NCBI GenBank assembly: GCA_037576195.1
Contig: CM075101.1
Coordinates: 50,406,001 to 50,470,000, forward strand
Reading direction: 5' to 3'
DNA from: Phytoseiulus persimilis
Taxonomy: Eukaryota > Arthropoda > Arachnida > Mesostigmata > Phytoseiidae
DNA length: 64,000 nt
In this document: one piece after another, positions 23,394 to 34,300 of the stretch
How positions within the stretch are numbered: position 1 is the first letter of the stretch
How the letters are laid out: the number at the start of each line of letters is the position of its first letter
The notes under the pieces: model-generated
Database searches by the model: none
Told to the model about the DNA's origin: nothing
The model's input: only the letters and a program-made list of their open reading frames with translations
Made by a program: the position numbers and the translations under genes

Positions 23394-24539
23394 TCTTCGC
23401 GCTAACGTCTCGTCTATTGTCGAGGAGCACTGAACGCAGCTCTGGCAGAGACGAATCAGCGCGAATGACTTGCGGGACCGAAGAAGACGTTTGGAGAAGT
23501 GACGGACATTCTTCGTCGAGAAACCTGTTTCAGGCGGCGAGAAGGTTCCACGGAATTTTCCGCGCTTTCCGAGAAGCGATGCACCGACACCGTCCAGCGC
23601 CAGAGCTCTGCTTGTGAAGTTTCAGTCTGTTGAGAGTTTCGAGTTTCCATAAATATCCACGCATGATGAGCTTTACTCATTTGAAACCAAGGCGGAAGCT
23701 GGGGGCGAGGCTGGGCCAAATTCATGAGCCACGGGAGAGATAACGCTCGGAACAAGATTTTACGAGTGCTCTCGAATATTCGCCCACGATCTCACACGTC
23801 ACAGGAGCCCACGGTAAAGGCTTCGGATTAATTTTTGCGGAAAGAGATCGAATTCCTGCTGATTCTTCAAATTCCAAGGTCGCGTTCCGTGGCAGGGAAT
23901 CCATAATACGAATTTTAGCTTGATTTATCCAGATTTTGTTGCTGTGTCTCACACGGATTGGGCGCCCATGATATCGGTTCTCTGAGAATCATCACTTGAG
24001 ACCTGTCCTCTCGAGCGGCGGTGCCATTCGGGATCGACCTGCGGCAAGGCGCAGTCGGTCGATTTTTCGATGGATGCGGCACGGATCTCGATTGAAGATG
24101 TTAGGTCGGCAGTATTCGTCGGGTAACGAACTATTCTCTCCGTCGATACTCATCGGAAGTGAGGATTCGACATATGCGTCAAAGGTTTAATTCAGCGAAG
24201 AGTGCCCCTCTTGGTGGTGGATTCCCGCATCGCCCTCGGCGCACACATGGCGCTTGGGTGAGCCTGTATTTCGATCCCGAGTTGCCGCTTGAATCGCCCA
24301 GTTTTTTCACGGCGTTGATTATTCTTCCTCAGTAGTTCTGGCTACGATCACGACGAGTTCGCCCTTGGAAATTTAAGTGCATTTCTCTGATTTATCAACT
24401 TCACTTCCGTGAGCAGAAGTTGTATTGATCTTCGCGCTCGCTATCGACCTTCATGGCCTTGATGAGCCAGCGTGGAGAAGCCAACACATCAATCCATTTG
24501 AGAAGTGCCCAATAGAGGGGACGGGTTGTAGGTCGAGAG
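23394..24539. other. spacer between the two MsrB genes, left part
   Basis: No gene is supported; the first bases form the leader of the three-exon MsrB gene. A 99-codon minus frame (23456-23755) has no recognisable motif. Confidence 0.4.
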
Positions 24540-24889
24540 TAGGCATGAATTTCTGAGACTCGGAACTCGGAAACGGAGATCCATAATCAACGGACGTTTC
24601 CAACCCACCGAAATCATCCAAGAAATAGTTTCCGACTTGGGCATGAGAAACGGAGCATCGATAGGAGAATATGATCCCACTCATACAAGCGAATAAGCGA
24701 AAAGCGTCTCAACGGAGCCAATGACGGACCACAGGTTCTTATGCCTCTATAGATGCTCCGTTCCTCATTCCAAGTCGGGAACTATTTTTTGGATGATTTC
24801 GGTGGGTAGGAAACGTCCGTTGATTGTGGATCTCCGTTTCCGAGTCAGATATTATTTTCCGAGTTCCGAGTCTCGGAAATTCATGCCTA
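24540..24889. mobile_element. 350-bp foldback MITE with 8-bp TSD
   Basis: The ends TAGGCATGAATTTC and GAAATTCATGCCTA are inverted. The arms (24540 to about 24672 and about 24748-24889) are near-perfect reverse complements, including GAGACTCGGAACTCGGA and ATCCATAATCAACGGACGTT. The loop is about 75 bases. GTCGAGAG occurs directly on both sides (24532-24539 and 24890-24897), an 8-bp target-site duplication. An 8-bp duplication and a TA-rich start are compatible with the hAT superfamily, but that is inference. It carries no gene and sits between the two MsrB paralogues. Confidence 0.85.
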
Positions 24890-24897
24890 GTCGAGAG

Positions 24898-25619
24898 GGA
24901 GAAGAGGCATGGGACCCACGTGCAGGCCTCGCCTCGCTGGTTGTCTCGGACAAGCCACGGATTCATTCGCATTCTTCGCGGGAAACTGTCGTTCGTTTTT
25001 TCATTCAGATTGGATAATTTCGATGAAATCCCAACGAAATAGGAGTCGTACGTTGTTCTTACCGTCAGGTTTTAGGATCGAAGCCCACGTAAATTTCACG
25101 GTCATGATGTGGTTTCAGAGAAGCTCACTCGTCGAGTTGATCTAGCTTTCCTTGTCTGGGCCGCTGGCCGGAATCGAGAGCTGTCCACGACCACGATTGG
25201 GTAGAGTGAACTTGAGCTGCTGCGGTGACAAGCACAGCAACCTCCGAATCGGATCATGAAAACTCGGCGCCGATGAGGCCTTGTAGTCATTTCGTCTCTG
25301 GTCGAATGCACAAGGCTCATTCGAACGTTCGATCGTTCACTCCATCGAAACGTCCTGATCAAACAGACGCGAAGAGCACACTCATCACCGGGATAAGAGG
25401 AATGCGAATGGCCTTAAATAACAGTTCCCCGATCTGGTTGCCTCGGAATTCATCACGATTGGAAACACGTCAGCATTTTGAGTTCTGGGCCATAGTGGCA
25501 AGATCAAGTTATGGATGACTACTCCCAGCGTAGCTGGATCGGCTCTTGTGGCGATCTGACCACTCAACAGACACTAATGAAACAATATAAAACATGAGTC
25601 AGAGAGCACGCAATGTCGT
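24898..25619. other. spacer between the two MsrB genes, right part
   Basis: No gene is supported. Short frames on both strands lack motifs or splice support. Confidence 0.4.
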
Positions 25620-25625
25620 TTTATT
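25620..25625 (-). terminator. polyadenylation signal AATAAA (minus strand)
   Basis: Plus-strand TTTATT about 170 bases beyond the stop of the intronless MsrB gene. Confidence 0.55.
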
Positions 25626-25796
25626 CCGCATCATACTCTCTATACATGTAAAAAATCAACAACACCGAATCGAACCATGTATGCGAGAAACTGCTTTAGT
25701 ACCAAGTGACGAATCTCCCGCTCCCCTACTACTCGATTTCAGGCCCCGGTCGAATGTTAGGAATTTCAGATCAAAATTCGGACAAACACTAACGGC

Positions 25797-26462
25797 TCAG
25801 TCTTTGACGAAGCCTAGAGAAACTGAATTTATACAGAATCGCCGGCCGAACGGTTCCGGACCGTCGGTGAACACGTGCCCAAGATGACTGTCGCACTTTT
25901 TGCAGAGTACCTCGACACGTTCCATTCCGTGAGAGCTGTCGGACTCCCGTTTCACATTGGTTGCGTCCTCCTTCCCGTCCCTCGCGGTGTTCATCGCCTG
26001 CCGAAAACTTGGCCATCCACAGTGATTGAACTTATCTTCGGAGCGGAACAGATCGGCTCTGCAGCAGATGCAGACGTAAGTTCCTTTCTCGGAGTGGTGC
26101 AGATATTTTCCGGATCCGGGATGTTCTGTACCCTTCAGTCGGCACACCTTGAAAGCCGCTTTGTCCAACCTGCGTCTCCAGTCGTCCTCGCTGACGGACC
26201 TCGGATCCTCTACTCGGTCGGTGGTGTCCATCGCTTTCGTCGAGGACGAAGATGATGGCGAACCGGGAGTAGAGGATGTTTTCGAAGCGTCAGACCCCAC
26301 GGCTGATTTTTTATGGAACGACCTACCAGGTAGAACCAGCTGACAGGTGGCGGAACCGCACAGTAATGAATTTGCAGATCCGATAAGTGTTGAGCAACTA
26401 GGGGTAACGTTCGACGGCTTCACGAGAAGGTGGAGCCGTGACAACAAACTGCGAGTGATCAT
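25797..26462 (-). CDS. MsrB: methionine-R-sulfoxide reductase B, intronless, with N-terminal extension
   Basis: A single minus-strand frame ends at TAG/TGA-type stop 25797-25799. The first in-frame ATG is at 26462, giving 221 residues (the frame is open further upstream without ATG). The catalytic domain holds VCRLKGTE, zinc pair CICC, DKFNHCGWPSF, zinc pair CKKC followed by DSHLGHVFTDGPEPFG, and the catalytic Cys in RRFCINSVSLGF, so all key residues are present. The extension begins MITRSLLSRLHLL, basic and lacking acidic residues, as in mitochondrial targeting peptides; a Ser-rich linker follows. A second in-frame ATG at 26231 (MDTTDR) would give a 144-residue form of the same length class as the paralogue, so dual targeting is possible. 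It lacks both introns of the paralogue, which fits retroduplication or intron loss. Its start lies 368 bases from the divergent HDHD2 gene. Confidence 0.9.
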   Translation of the reverse strand: MITRSLLSRLHLLVKPSNVTPSCSTLIGSANSLLCGSATCQLVLPGRSFHKKSAVGSDASKTSSTPGSPSSSSSTKAMDTTDRVEDPRSVSEDDWRRRLDKAAFKVCRLKGTEHPGSGKYLHHSEKGTYVCICCRADLFRSEDKFNHCGWPSFRQAMNTARDGKEDATNVKRESDSSHGMERVEVLCKKCDSHLGHVFTDGPEPFGRRFCINSVSLGFVKD

Positions 26463-26830
26463 TACTTTCACTAGACCAGCACCAAAATCTGGCCCGTGTC
26501 TGGAGCGTTTCAACTTGGGAAACGACCTCGGCGATCGAATGCACGGGAACCAACAGAGACCGCACCGCAGCCGATTCAACTACCTTCGAGCTCGTATGAG
26601 ATACGTTCCTTAGAGGTCGAAACCTGACCGAGGCCAACCCACTCCAACAGCTGAGCAGAGTGAAATTCGGAGCAGCTCTGAGAGTTAGCGCTAATGCGCG
26701 GAGCAGTCGGACTCTTCCCGGACGCAGCTCAGCTGTTTGACCGGGCAGTTGACAGAGAGAAGTGCCGTGGCGAACTGATGAGTGTCATCGAGAGTCACCG
26801 GAGTAAAAAGTGAAGTCAACCGAGTGGAAG
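26463..26830. promoter_or_regulatory. shared divergent promoter region, MsrB / HDHD2
   Basis: The two start codons face away from each other across 368 bases that contain no supported coding exon. Both genes probably start transcription here. I see no clear TATA box; pyrimidine-rich and CAGCTGAGC-like repeated sequence (near 26648 and 26726) is present. The function is inferred from position only. Confidence 0.45.
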
Positions 26831-28280
26831 ATGGACCCCGACGTGGACAATGGTTTCTCGGATAAGTACCGTGCGATGTTCGATATGCAGGTCAGCGATC
26901 AACCGACTCCGAAAATAGGCGCAATCAAGGCAGCGCTGATCGATCTCAGTGGGACTCTCCACATTGGAAATCACGTAACTTCCGGCGCTCCGGAGGCGCT
27001 GAAAAGGTACCGAAGTCGCGACGAGCTATTTACAAATCAGACGATGCGTGACACTTGTCCTGGGCAAAGTTGTCCACCATTGAAGCTCGCACCTCATTCA
27101 CTCCATCGGTGCTCTATTCAGGCTGAGGGAGGCAGGAGTGAAAGTTCGCTTCGTTACGAACACTACGAAAGAGAGCTCTGGGAAATTGTTCCGAAGACTA
27201 GTTGATCTCGGCTTCGAAATCGAGCGCGATGAAATTTTCTCATCTCTCATCGCAGCCAGGAACTATGTAAGGTAAACTTTGGGGAGACATCCACGAGGGA
27301 ATTGCATCAGGAAAATCCCGGCACACGATCGCATCATGTGGAGCCTCCCGCATGGAAAGCAGCTACTCCAAATGCGGAGACGGTCCCAGAGTGCTGATCG
27401 GTCGAGGTGCAGTGTCTGAAGTCGTTCCAGAAACAAGAGTCTTGAGATTTTTTCCAGACTCCACCATTACCGACCTTATCTCCTGGTCCACGATGATGCC
27501 ATGGAGGATTTCGAAGAATTCCAAGGCCTCCATAACCCGAACGCCGTTGTGGTCGGGCTCGCGCCAGACAAGTTTGTGTACTCCAAACTGAACGAGGTGG
27601 GAGATTTTTCCATCATGTTAGGGAAATTCGATACCGTTCGAACATATCAAACAAGTACCATGCCGTCTGCAGGCTTTTCAAGTGATTCTGAACGGCGGAC
27701 AACTCGTAGCGATACACAAGGGTCGGTACTATCGAGACGATAAAGGACTCTCCCTCGGCCCAGGGCCCTTCGTGGCGGCGCTAGAGTACGCCAGCGAAGC
27801 TAAAGCGAATGTCGTTGGAAAACCGAACGAACTATTTTTCACACAAGCGATGGCTGGACTCGCCTCTGACCCCAAAGAAGTGGTCATGATCGGAGACGTA
27901 CGTCAAGTTTAGAGAATAATATGTTCATGGTTCAGGAAACATTCGCATGCAACACCACAATTCTTCCATGTTTGGCTTCTGGAAAAAATATATATTTCGA
28001 AGAACCAGTTCGAGTTGCCCTTCCCTGACGATTCTCGTCGTATTTTTTGATCGTCTCCACCCCCCATAATATCTTCTGCTTCCCGTTCCATTCTCAGGAC
28101 TACATCGACGACATACAGGGTGCTCTCCGCCTCGGCATGGGAGCCATATTGGTGAAGACGGGGAAATATCTGGCCGGTGACGAAACGAAAAGTAAGCCGC
28201 ACCCGAACGCGCATGTGGCTAATTTCAGTGCGGCGGTGGATTTCATCTTGGAACATAATGATTCGCAGCAGTCATCTTAA
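26831..28280 (+). CDS. HDHD2: haloacid dehalogenase-like hydrolase, HDHD2 type, five exons
   Basis: Exons 26831-27006, 27122-27271, 27458-27596, 27673-27897 and 28098-28280 join in phase to give 290 residues from ATG (MDPDVDNGF) to TAA. HDHD2 proteins are HAD-superfamily phosphatase-like enzymes of the NagD/LHPP branch. HAD motif I reads [14 protein letters not shown], with Ser where many HADs have the second Asp, as is typical of HDHD2. Motif II is [10 protein letters not shown], the C2 cap includes [13 protein letters not shown], motif III Lys is in [10 protein letters not shown], and motif IV is VVMIGD followed after the intron by [11 protein letters not shown]-terminal [10 protein letters not shown] completes the fold. 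The roughly 25-residue N-terminal extension is longer than usual. The physiological substrate is not known from sequence. It is divergent from MsrB. Confidence 0.93.
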
Positions 28281-28343
28281 TTTAGAATGGAATCTCCGCA
28301 TCATAACTGCGCGCTTTGGACACGACAAGTTATTGAGCTTCGG

Positions 28344-28349
28344 AATAAA
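28344..28349 (+). terminator. polyadenylation signal AATAAA
   Basis: Canonical hexamer 63 bases past the HDHD2 stop codon. Confidence 0.6.
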
Positions 28350-31300
28350 TAAGAAGCAATATTTGACTACCAAATGGTTTTTCTGGTTCGGTTGGTTGGT
28401 GCCTCAGGAGTATTTGATATCGGTACACGTTCAAGGGTGATGAATGTTCTCCGCCGTCGTGGAACCTTCCAGCCGACATCAGTCCCCCAGATCGCTCTCA
28501 TACTCAGCATCACGTGCTCGAACCTTCGAGAACGAGTTTCTATCTGTTCCAGTCCAGGAGCATGGAACATGAATCCGCCCAGGTGAGTCCGCGGAGCTGG
28601 TACGGCTGCAAATGATTGCTAGATAGCTCAGTCTGGTAACCGCAGGTGGGATATTTATGTAAAGACACCCACCGACCCGGCTGGAGTTCTCAAACTGAGC
28701 TGCATGGGATACAACTCGCGATTAGTTGAATCAGAGGAGAGGAGCAGGGGCCCCCTGGAGAGGTTTGTCCGAGGCGGCACGTGCTCAATGATTTCCGTTT
28801 TCATCATTGCCGCTTGGCTGTATTCCGAAGGACGGACGAATGAAGAACATGCGTCCGTTTGAATCTAGCTCAAGGAAGGCGTGCTCCAAGTCATTTCCAT
28901 GTTATTCGTAGTGCGAAATGAATCATCGTGAATACGTAACTGATTCTTATCAAATTCAACTCATGCCACTTCCACGAATCTCCCTCTGACGGCTGCTCAA
29001 CGAGTCCGTTGAAGCGCATATTATGTGCAGCATGCTTGGCTGGAAGTGGCGAACAGGAAATGCTTTCAAATCGATGACCTCGTACAGGAATGGCTACGAA
29101 TCCCGATACCACTTTGTATCGAGAGCGACAAGACCCTCGAAATTGAGGAGTTTTTCAGTGGGGCTCATATCGGATCAGAGACTTCACGGGGTTTTTGATC
29201 GACAGAGGCTCCCTGTGAATCGAAAGCTGGAACGCGGCTGCTCTCAGCAACTCAATGCGCGCATTTTTCTCCCGAGGAGTTGGTCGGGTTGTTCCGGAGC
29301 GCTCGAAGCGGTGCAAGAATCGCTGCGGCGATCCAAGGAGATACATAGCAGAGCAGACCGCGAGCGGAACATGTAACGAACACGAGTTTTCGCTCAGTCA
29401 CCTCGACACTCTCCCCAGTGGATAAGGGACACAATGTCAAAGTAGGGTTGTGTTTTCCCACAACGTTCATGATTCCAATCATCCGCTGCAGCGGGTCACC
29501 GTGATCCTGATCGTCGATTGCCGCTCTGGAAAGTATCTCCTCAGAGGGTACTCAGCCGGTCTCGTGTCGAACTCCCCGATCTAATTTTACACGCGTCCGG
29601 CCGTATAAAACGGCGCGCTCTTTGCGCTGCCTGCACCGTCAACCATGTGGCCAGCCGCGTAACACCTAGGAAGGACCAGGTGTCATCCAAAAGCTCTGGC
29701 GTGAGACTGTCGCGCTCCTTTTTTAGTTGTACTGCTATTTTAGGTCGGTTTCCACAGCCTGTCATCGATTCTGGGCAACTGCGTTCGCCTCAGCGCTTCG
29801 AAAGTCCGCTCACCGAACTTCGCCGTGTCAGGGGAATAAAACCGTGGCAGTCAATCCAACCGCCGCATACGAAAACATCACTCTTCGCCGCCTCGGGAAT
29901 CAAGTGTCGCGTTAAACGTCATCAAAGCTGCCGATCTGGTACAAATATCCCGATTATCTTAACAGGGTCCCGGGGGATAACATTGCAGGTTGAAATGTCC
30001 ACTTCCTGGAGCCCGAGCCCTGGGTTCATGACTGCCAGCAAGCTCCCGTTCGAAAGAACGAATGGCCAGGTCGGCGAGCGGGTTGCTTCGTGGTCGACAC
30101 TTCAGGAGGGCCAAGGCCTTTGTTCTCGGTGCCCAAGGCTGTGAGAAGCTTTCTGCTTTTTGTATTTGCCCGCCAATCGGACAGAATGCATTTCCGTTTC
30201 CGGGCAAAAGAACTGTCAGCCCGAGAGTTCGGCAGTTGTTATATATCTTGCTGGGCGCTGTAACAAGCTGAACAATGCGCGGTGATACGCCGCGGTGATA
30301 CGCCACGGTCGCACTTGTAGATATCCCTCGAGAGGGGATAAGTTCCGACGTTTGAATGAATTCTGCGTATTAATTGGGCATCGCTGTGTGGGGAACTCAC
30401 GTACATGGCCGAGGGTCGACGCGACTACGGGCCGCCTTGCGTTTCAGGCTTCGACGCATCTCATTCCGCAAATGGATATTGTTTTATGCAACACAGGGCA
30501 CCGCGGTCGTTGAGAGAGCGATATTCCGAGAAGCTTCTCCTAGCTTTCCGAGCAGGGCACAGGAGACACATGCCTGAGAGAATCGTCAGTTCCGATGGAT
30601 GCTGTGGTACTTTTCGATGTTCTAGCATTCCAAATAGGAAATGCTCCAAGCTGCAGAGGGCGATATCATACAAGAACGGCAGGCTGGCGGGACAGATACG
30701 ACCTCGAAGGGCAAGACGGCTTCTGCACTCCACAGACAGGAGCTGCAGTTCTCACTCGAGTAGAGAAGACCGGAAGACCTTTGCATCACCTTGGATCAAG
30801 GGATTCAGCTGCTTTTGAAGGATTCAGAATTCGCTCAGGCGATGAATTCCTCACCTCCGAACTGGATTGACGTGCCTCAAAGGAGAAGGGATGGATTCCA
30901 CAGCAAATGGAGCACCTGTGAGCCATCCTTGCGCGAACTTCTTCAGCTCCCCTGGGTCATGGAGAAACAGCAAGAAATGTCGCAGCTTCCTGTTTAGCTT
31001 CCTGGAATTACAGTCAGGGATGAGAATCATTCGACACGGAAGCATGCCTTGAAACAGCATAAGCAAGCATTTTATCCCAGCAGGATGCTGCGTGGTTCCC
31101 GGAGTCCGAGTCGACCGACGAATCTGGAAGAGAGTGTAGTTTCGACTGCAGAGCTGAGCGTGGGATTAAGACCTTGTCATGAGCTGCGAGTCAGATTTGA
31201 GTCGTTCCCAGCCCTAACGACGCCCGCTATCACTGCAGAAGAGGACATTGTCCACTGCCCTTACGCCTACGGTTGACTACCTCCGTGCTAAAAATACATA

Positions 31301-34300
31301 GGTCTGTTGGAATAGCACAAGGACTGAATTAGCAAGCGCTCGGTATTCATCTCAACACTCTGCTCCCGAGCACGAACGTTCAATGTTCCGTGGGCGGGTT
31401 CCGTGTTGTCCGTCATCGAATACTACAATCCAGAGATAAGTGATGATTGGAAGTCGGTAAAGTTCTACCGGACTCGTTCTCCAGTGAAATGAGTTTTCCA
31501 GATCTGTTCTCTGAATCAACTCCGAAACGAATTTCCAATTCGAAGGCCAAGAGAATAACCATTCGTTCTTTCTGCTCGGAGAGCACAGCTCGAGGAGGGA
31601 CTTAACAAGCTCCTTGGGGTACGCGGCTTATATTGACGGATCGGTTTATGCTTGCCTTTCGTCTTGCGGTCGGTCGGCTGGCTGACTGGCATGCAGCACA
31701 CTTGGTAAGGGTCTCGGCTCCTTTCCGGTCCATGCTGTTGATGACATCTCTACAGCTAATCTTCTCATCGTAACTAGGGTTCGCATTGGGCCCCAGACCC
31801 GCGAGTTCCCGAGGAATCCCGGATCTGACAGCTCTGCAATGGAAGAGTCCCCGGTCAACGCTGCGATGGTGGAGAGATAGATGGCGAGGGGCGCCGCGGC
31901 GCCCCCCATGAATCCCACTGCTCCGGATGGTGTCCTGAAGCCCGTGGGAGCTCGCGATGAGTTTCTGGCGAGTTTTTCGTGTGGATTCGCCGGAAGTCGT
32001 GGGGTTCAGGGGACCGAGGCTGCCTGCCAGGGCTCCCTACAAACCGCGGAGAACTCGGCAGACCGGCTCCGGTGCCCTGGGGTGCCCAAAGCTGTGAACG
32101 CGTCGTCTCAATATTCGTCGAATATTTGCAATCGGATGTGACTCCATTCGAGTTGTTGTGGGCGGAACGATACTGTCATCACAGACATCATCAGCTTGGT
32201 GGTTCGACCCGCGTCGAGCAGATCTGGAGCAGTGCTCCTGAAAACAACACGTTAGGAAGATAGACCATCGCGGACAAAGTTCCTTTCTTCCTCGCCAGGA
32301 GAGTCCTGGCTGTTTCCTGGCTGCCGAGCTTGACCCCCGAGTCTGCGGGACTTCAAGAAATCCCTCAAGAACGATATTCCTCGGAGACTCTTCGCGGCCT
32401 GGGGCTATGACCCAAAGCAAAGGGTTCCGATGCCCCCTACATCAACCGCTCATCAAGTCATAGTGTGATACAGATGAGTCCCACCGCGTGCGTGACTAGT
32501 CGGTACTGGATTTCCTGGGAAGACGTGAGCCTTGATAGCAGTCGGACCGTATTCGGGAGAGAGGGCAGCGCGCTCAGAAGCGATCGCAGCCCCGTGGGAA
32601 ACCCTTTCAACCTACTTTCGTTCACTTTCGTTACTTCACTGATTCACTCCTCCCATAGAAAGGATGGTTCGATCCGTGGGAACCCCATCGTTCGTTCATG
32701 CTAAGTCTTTCAGAAAGAGAATCTTGCGCTTACGGCAGGTTTCTCAAAACTTCTCCGGGGATCACAACTCGAATATCAATGAGGGCCAATCGAAATATGT
32801 TCGGGCATGTTGCCCTTTCTGTCAACTCTCATCGGACCTGTTTCCCTCGTCGCCACTCTCGGATGTGGAAGGAGCTCTCGGAGCCGGGTGTGTTACCCCG
32901 CGCTCTTTCTTCCGTGTCCGAGATATGAGGTATGGGGAACGGTTGATGGAGTCGAATATGAGGAGCGAAGAGACGCTGGGTGAGTATCACACATTCGGGT
33001 GAATCTCGAAGTTTCTCCAAAAGTTCGCAGACATTATGCTTTATTCCCAAGTTGGTGATGGAGGGAGTCTCGGCGGTGTCGGATACCTTCGTCGAGTGAG
33101 CAATTTCGGTAATGATGCAAAGGCTACTACACCGCCGCCAACAAAAACCGCGAACTTCTCCTTGAAACAAGAATATCACCTGAGGGGAGTCTCTGCAGCA
33201 TCCACCGCCGAGTCGGCGAGGGATCAACGTCACGAAGAGACGTCCTCAAATACCATGAAAGTCGCCGGAAGTTGAGTATTGCCTTCCGCTTTCATAACCA
33301 CGACGCCCATTGCCATCAACAGCTTTTGACTGCCTCTTGGCGATTCGATATCTTTTGTGAACTTCGCTACAGATCGGATGCTTTTCTCCCCGATTCCTTC
33401 TGCCTTCCCGGATGATCGATCGAGCACCAAAAGATGGAGCTCCACGGCAATCTCTCTTGTTGTTCTCTGGAAGCGAAAGACGGGAAAGCTCTCGGTCCTG
33501 TTGGGGCATCTAGCGGAAGCCAAAAACACACTCGAACAAAACGATACGTTCGGCGACACTCGTGTAATCGTGAAGACGCACTGCATGTGATCCGGACTCC
33601 GCACACATCGAACACTAATGACGAAGCTACTCAGCCATATCTCCTGCAGCGTGCGGTTGAGTCTCGTAGAGCGAAGAACAAGTGGAACTTTGACATACAT
33701 CCACGGATTCCCAGATAAACCCTAATGATGCCTTCCAGCTATACAAGGAAGGATCCCGGAGGAGGTTTCTCTGTTTTTCCCTCAACTCCTCCCGCGCCGC
33801 GGAAGCCTCAGATCAACTCAATCCGAGGAAAGGATTCTCGTCGTTTTGGTATTCGACATGAAACTCGACTCGAAACGAGGATCGTCTTGGATACGCCGTC
33901 CCGAGGTACAACAATTATTCCGCCTTTTTGCATCCGCAGTCTAAGCTCCACGATGGCGGCGGTTGTCAATTTTTTACTCCAAGCTGGATCTAAGAGGTTT
34001 CACCCAAGCAAAGGATGACGCGCCTGCGTCTCTGAGACGCAGACAGCGAATCGAATTCGTAGATGATCTCCAGCTGTCTCCATTTGAAACCGGAGCACCA
34101 AACCAGGGTTGTTCCCCGTCAGCGGAGCCCCGGGAAAGAGAAACTCCTCGGACGAAAAGAGCCTCGATTTCCGAGACATGGTCTTTACAACATCCGTCAC
34201 TAATTCAAAGCTTCCGGCAGATTTCGAGTCAAGCCGAGGTCTCTTTTCAGCACGGTGTTTTCTTTGAGAGAAAAATTGCGAGGGATTTGCCCGCTCAAAA

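Noticed and set aside
24540-24889. Open frames of 60-98 codons inside the palindrome
   Set aside because: They are mirror products of the two inverted arms of the MITE, not genes.
28612-28700. tRNA-like A-box (TAGCTCAGTCTGG) near 28622
   Set aside because: No matching B-box at the right distance and the acceptor and T arms do not pair; it looks like chance.
33230-33466. Minus-strand last-exon candidate after a good acceptor
   Set aside because: Attractive composition, but plus-strand frames here are just as convincing and no upstream exon was found.
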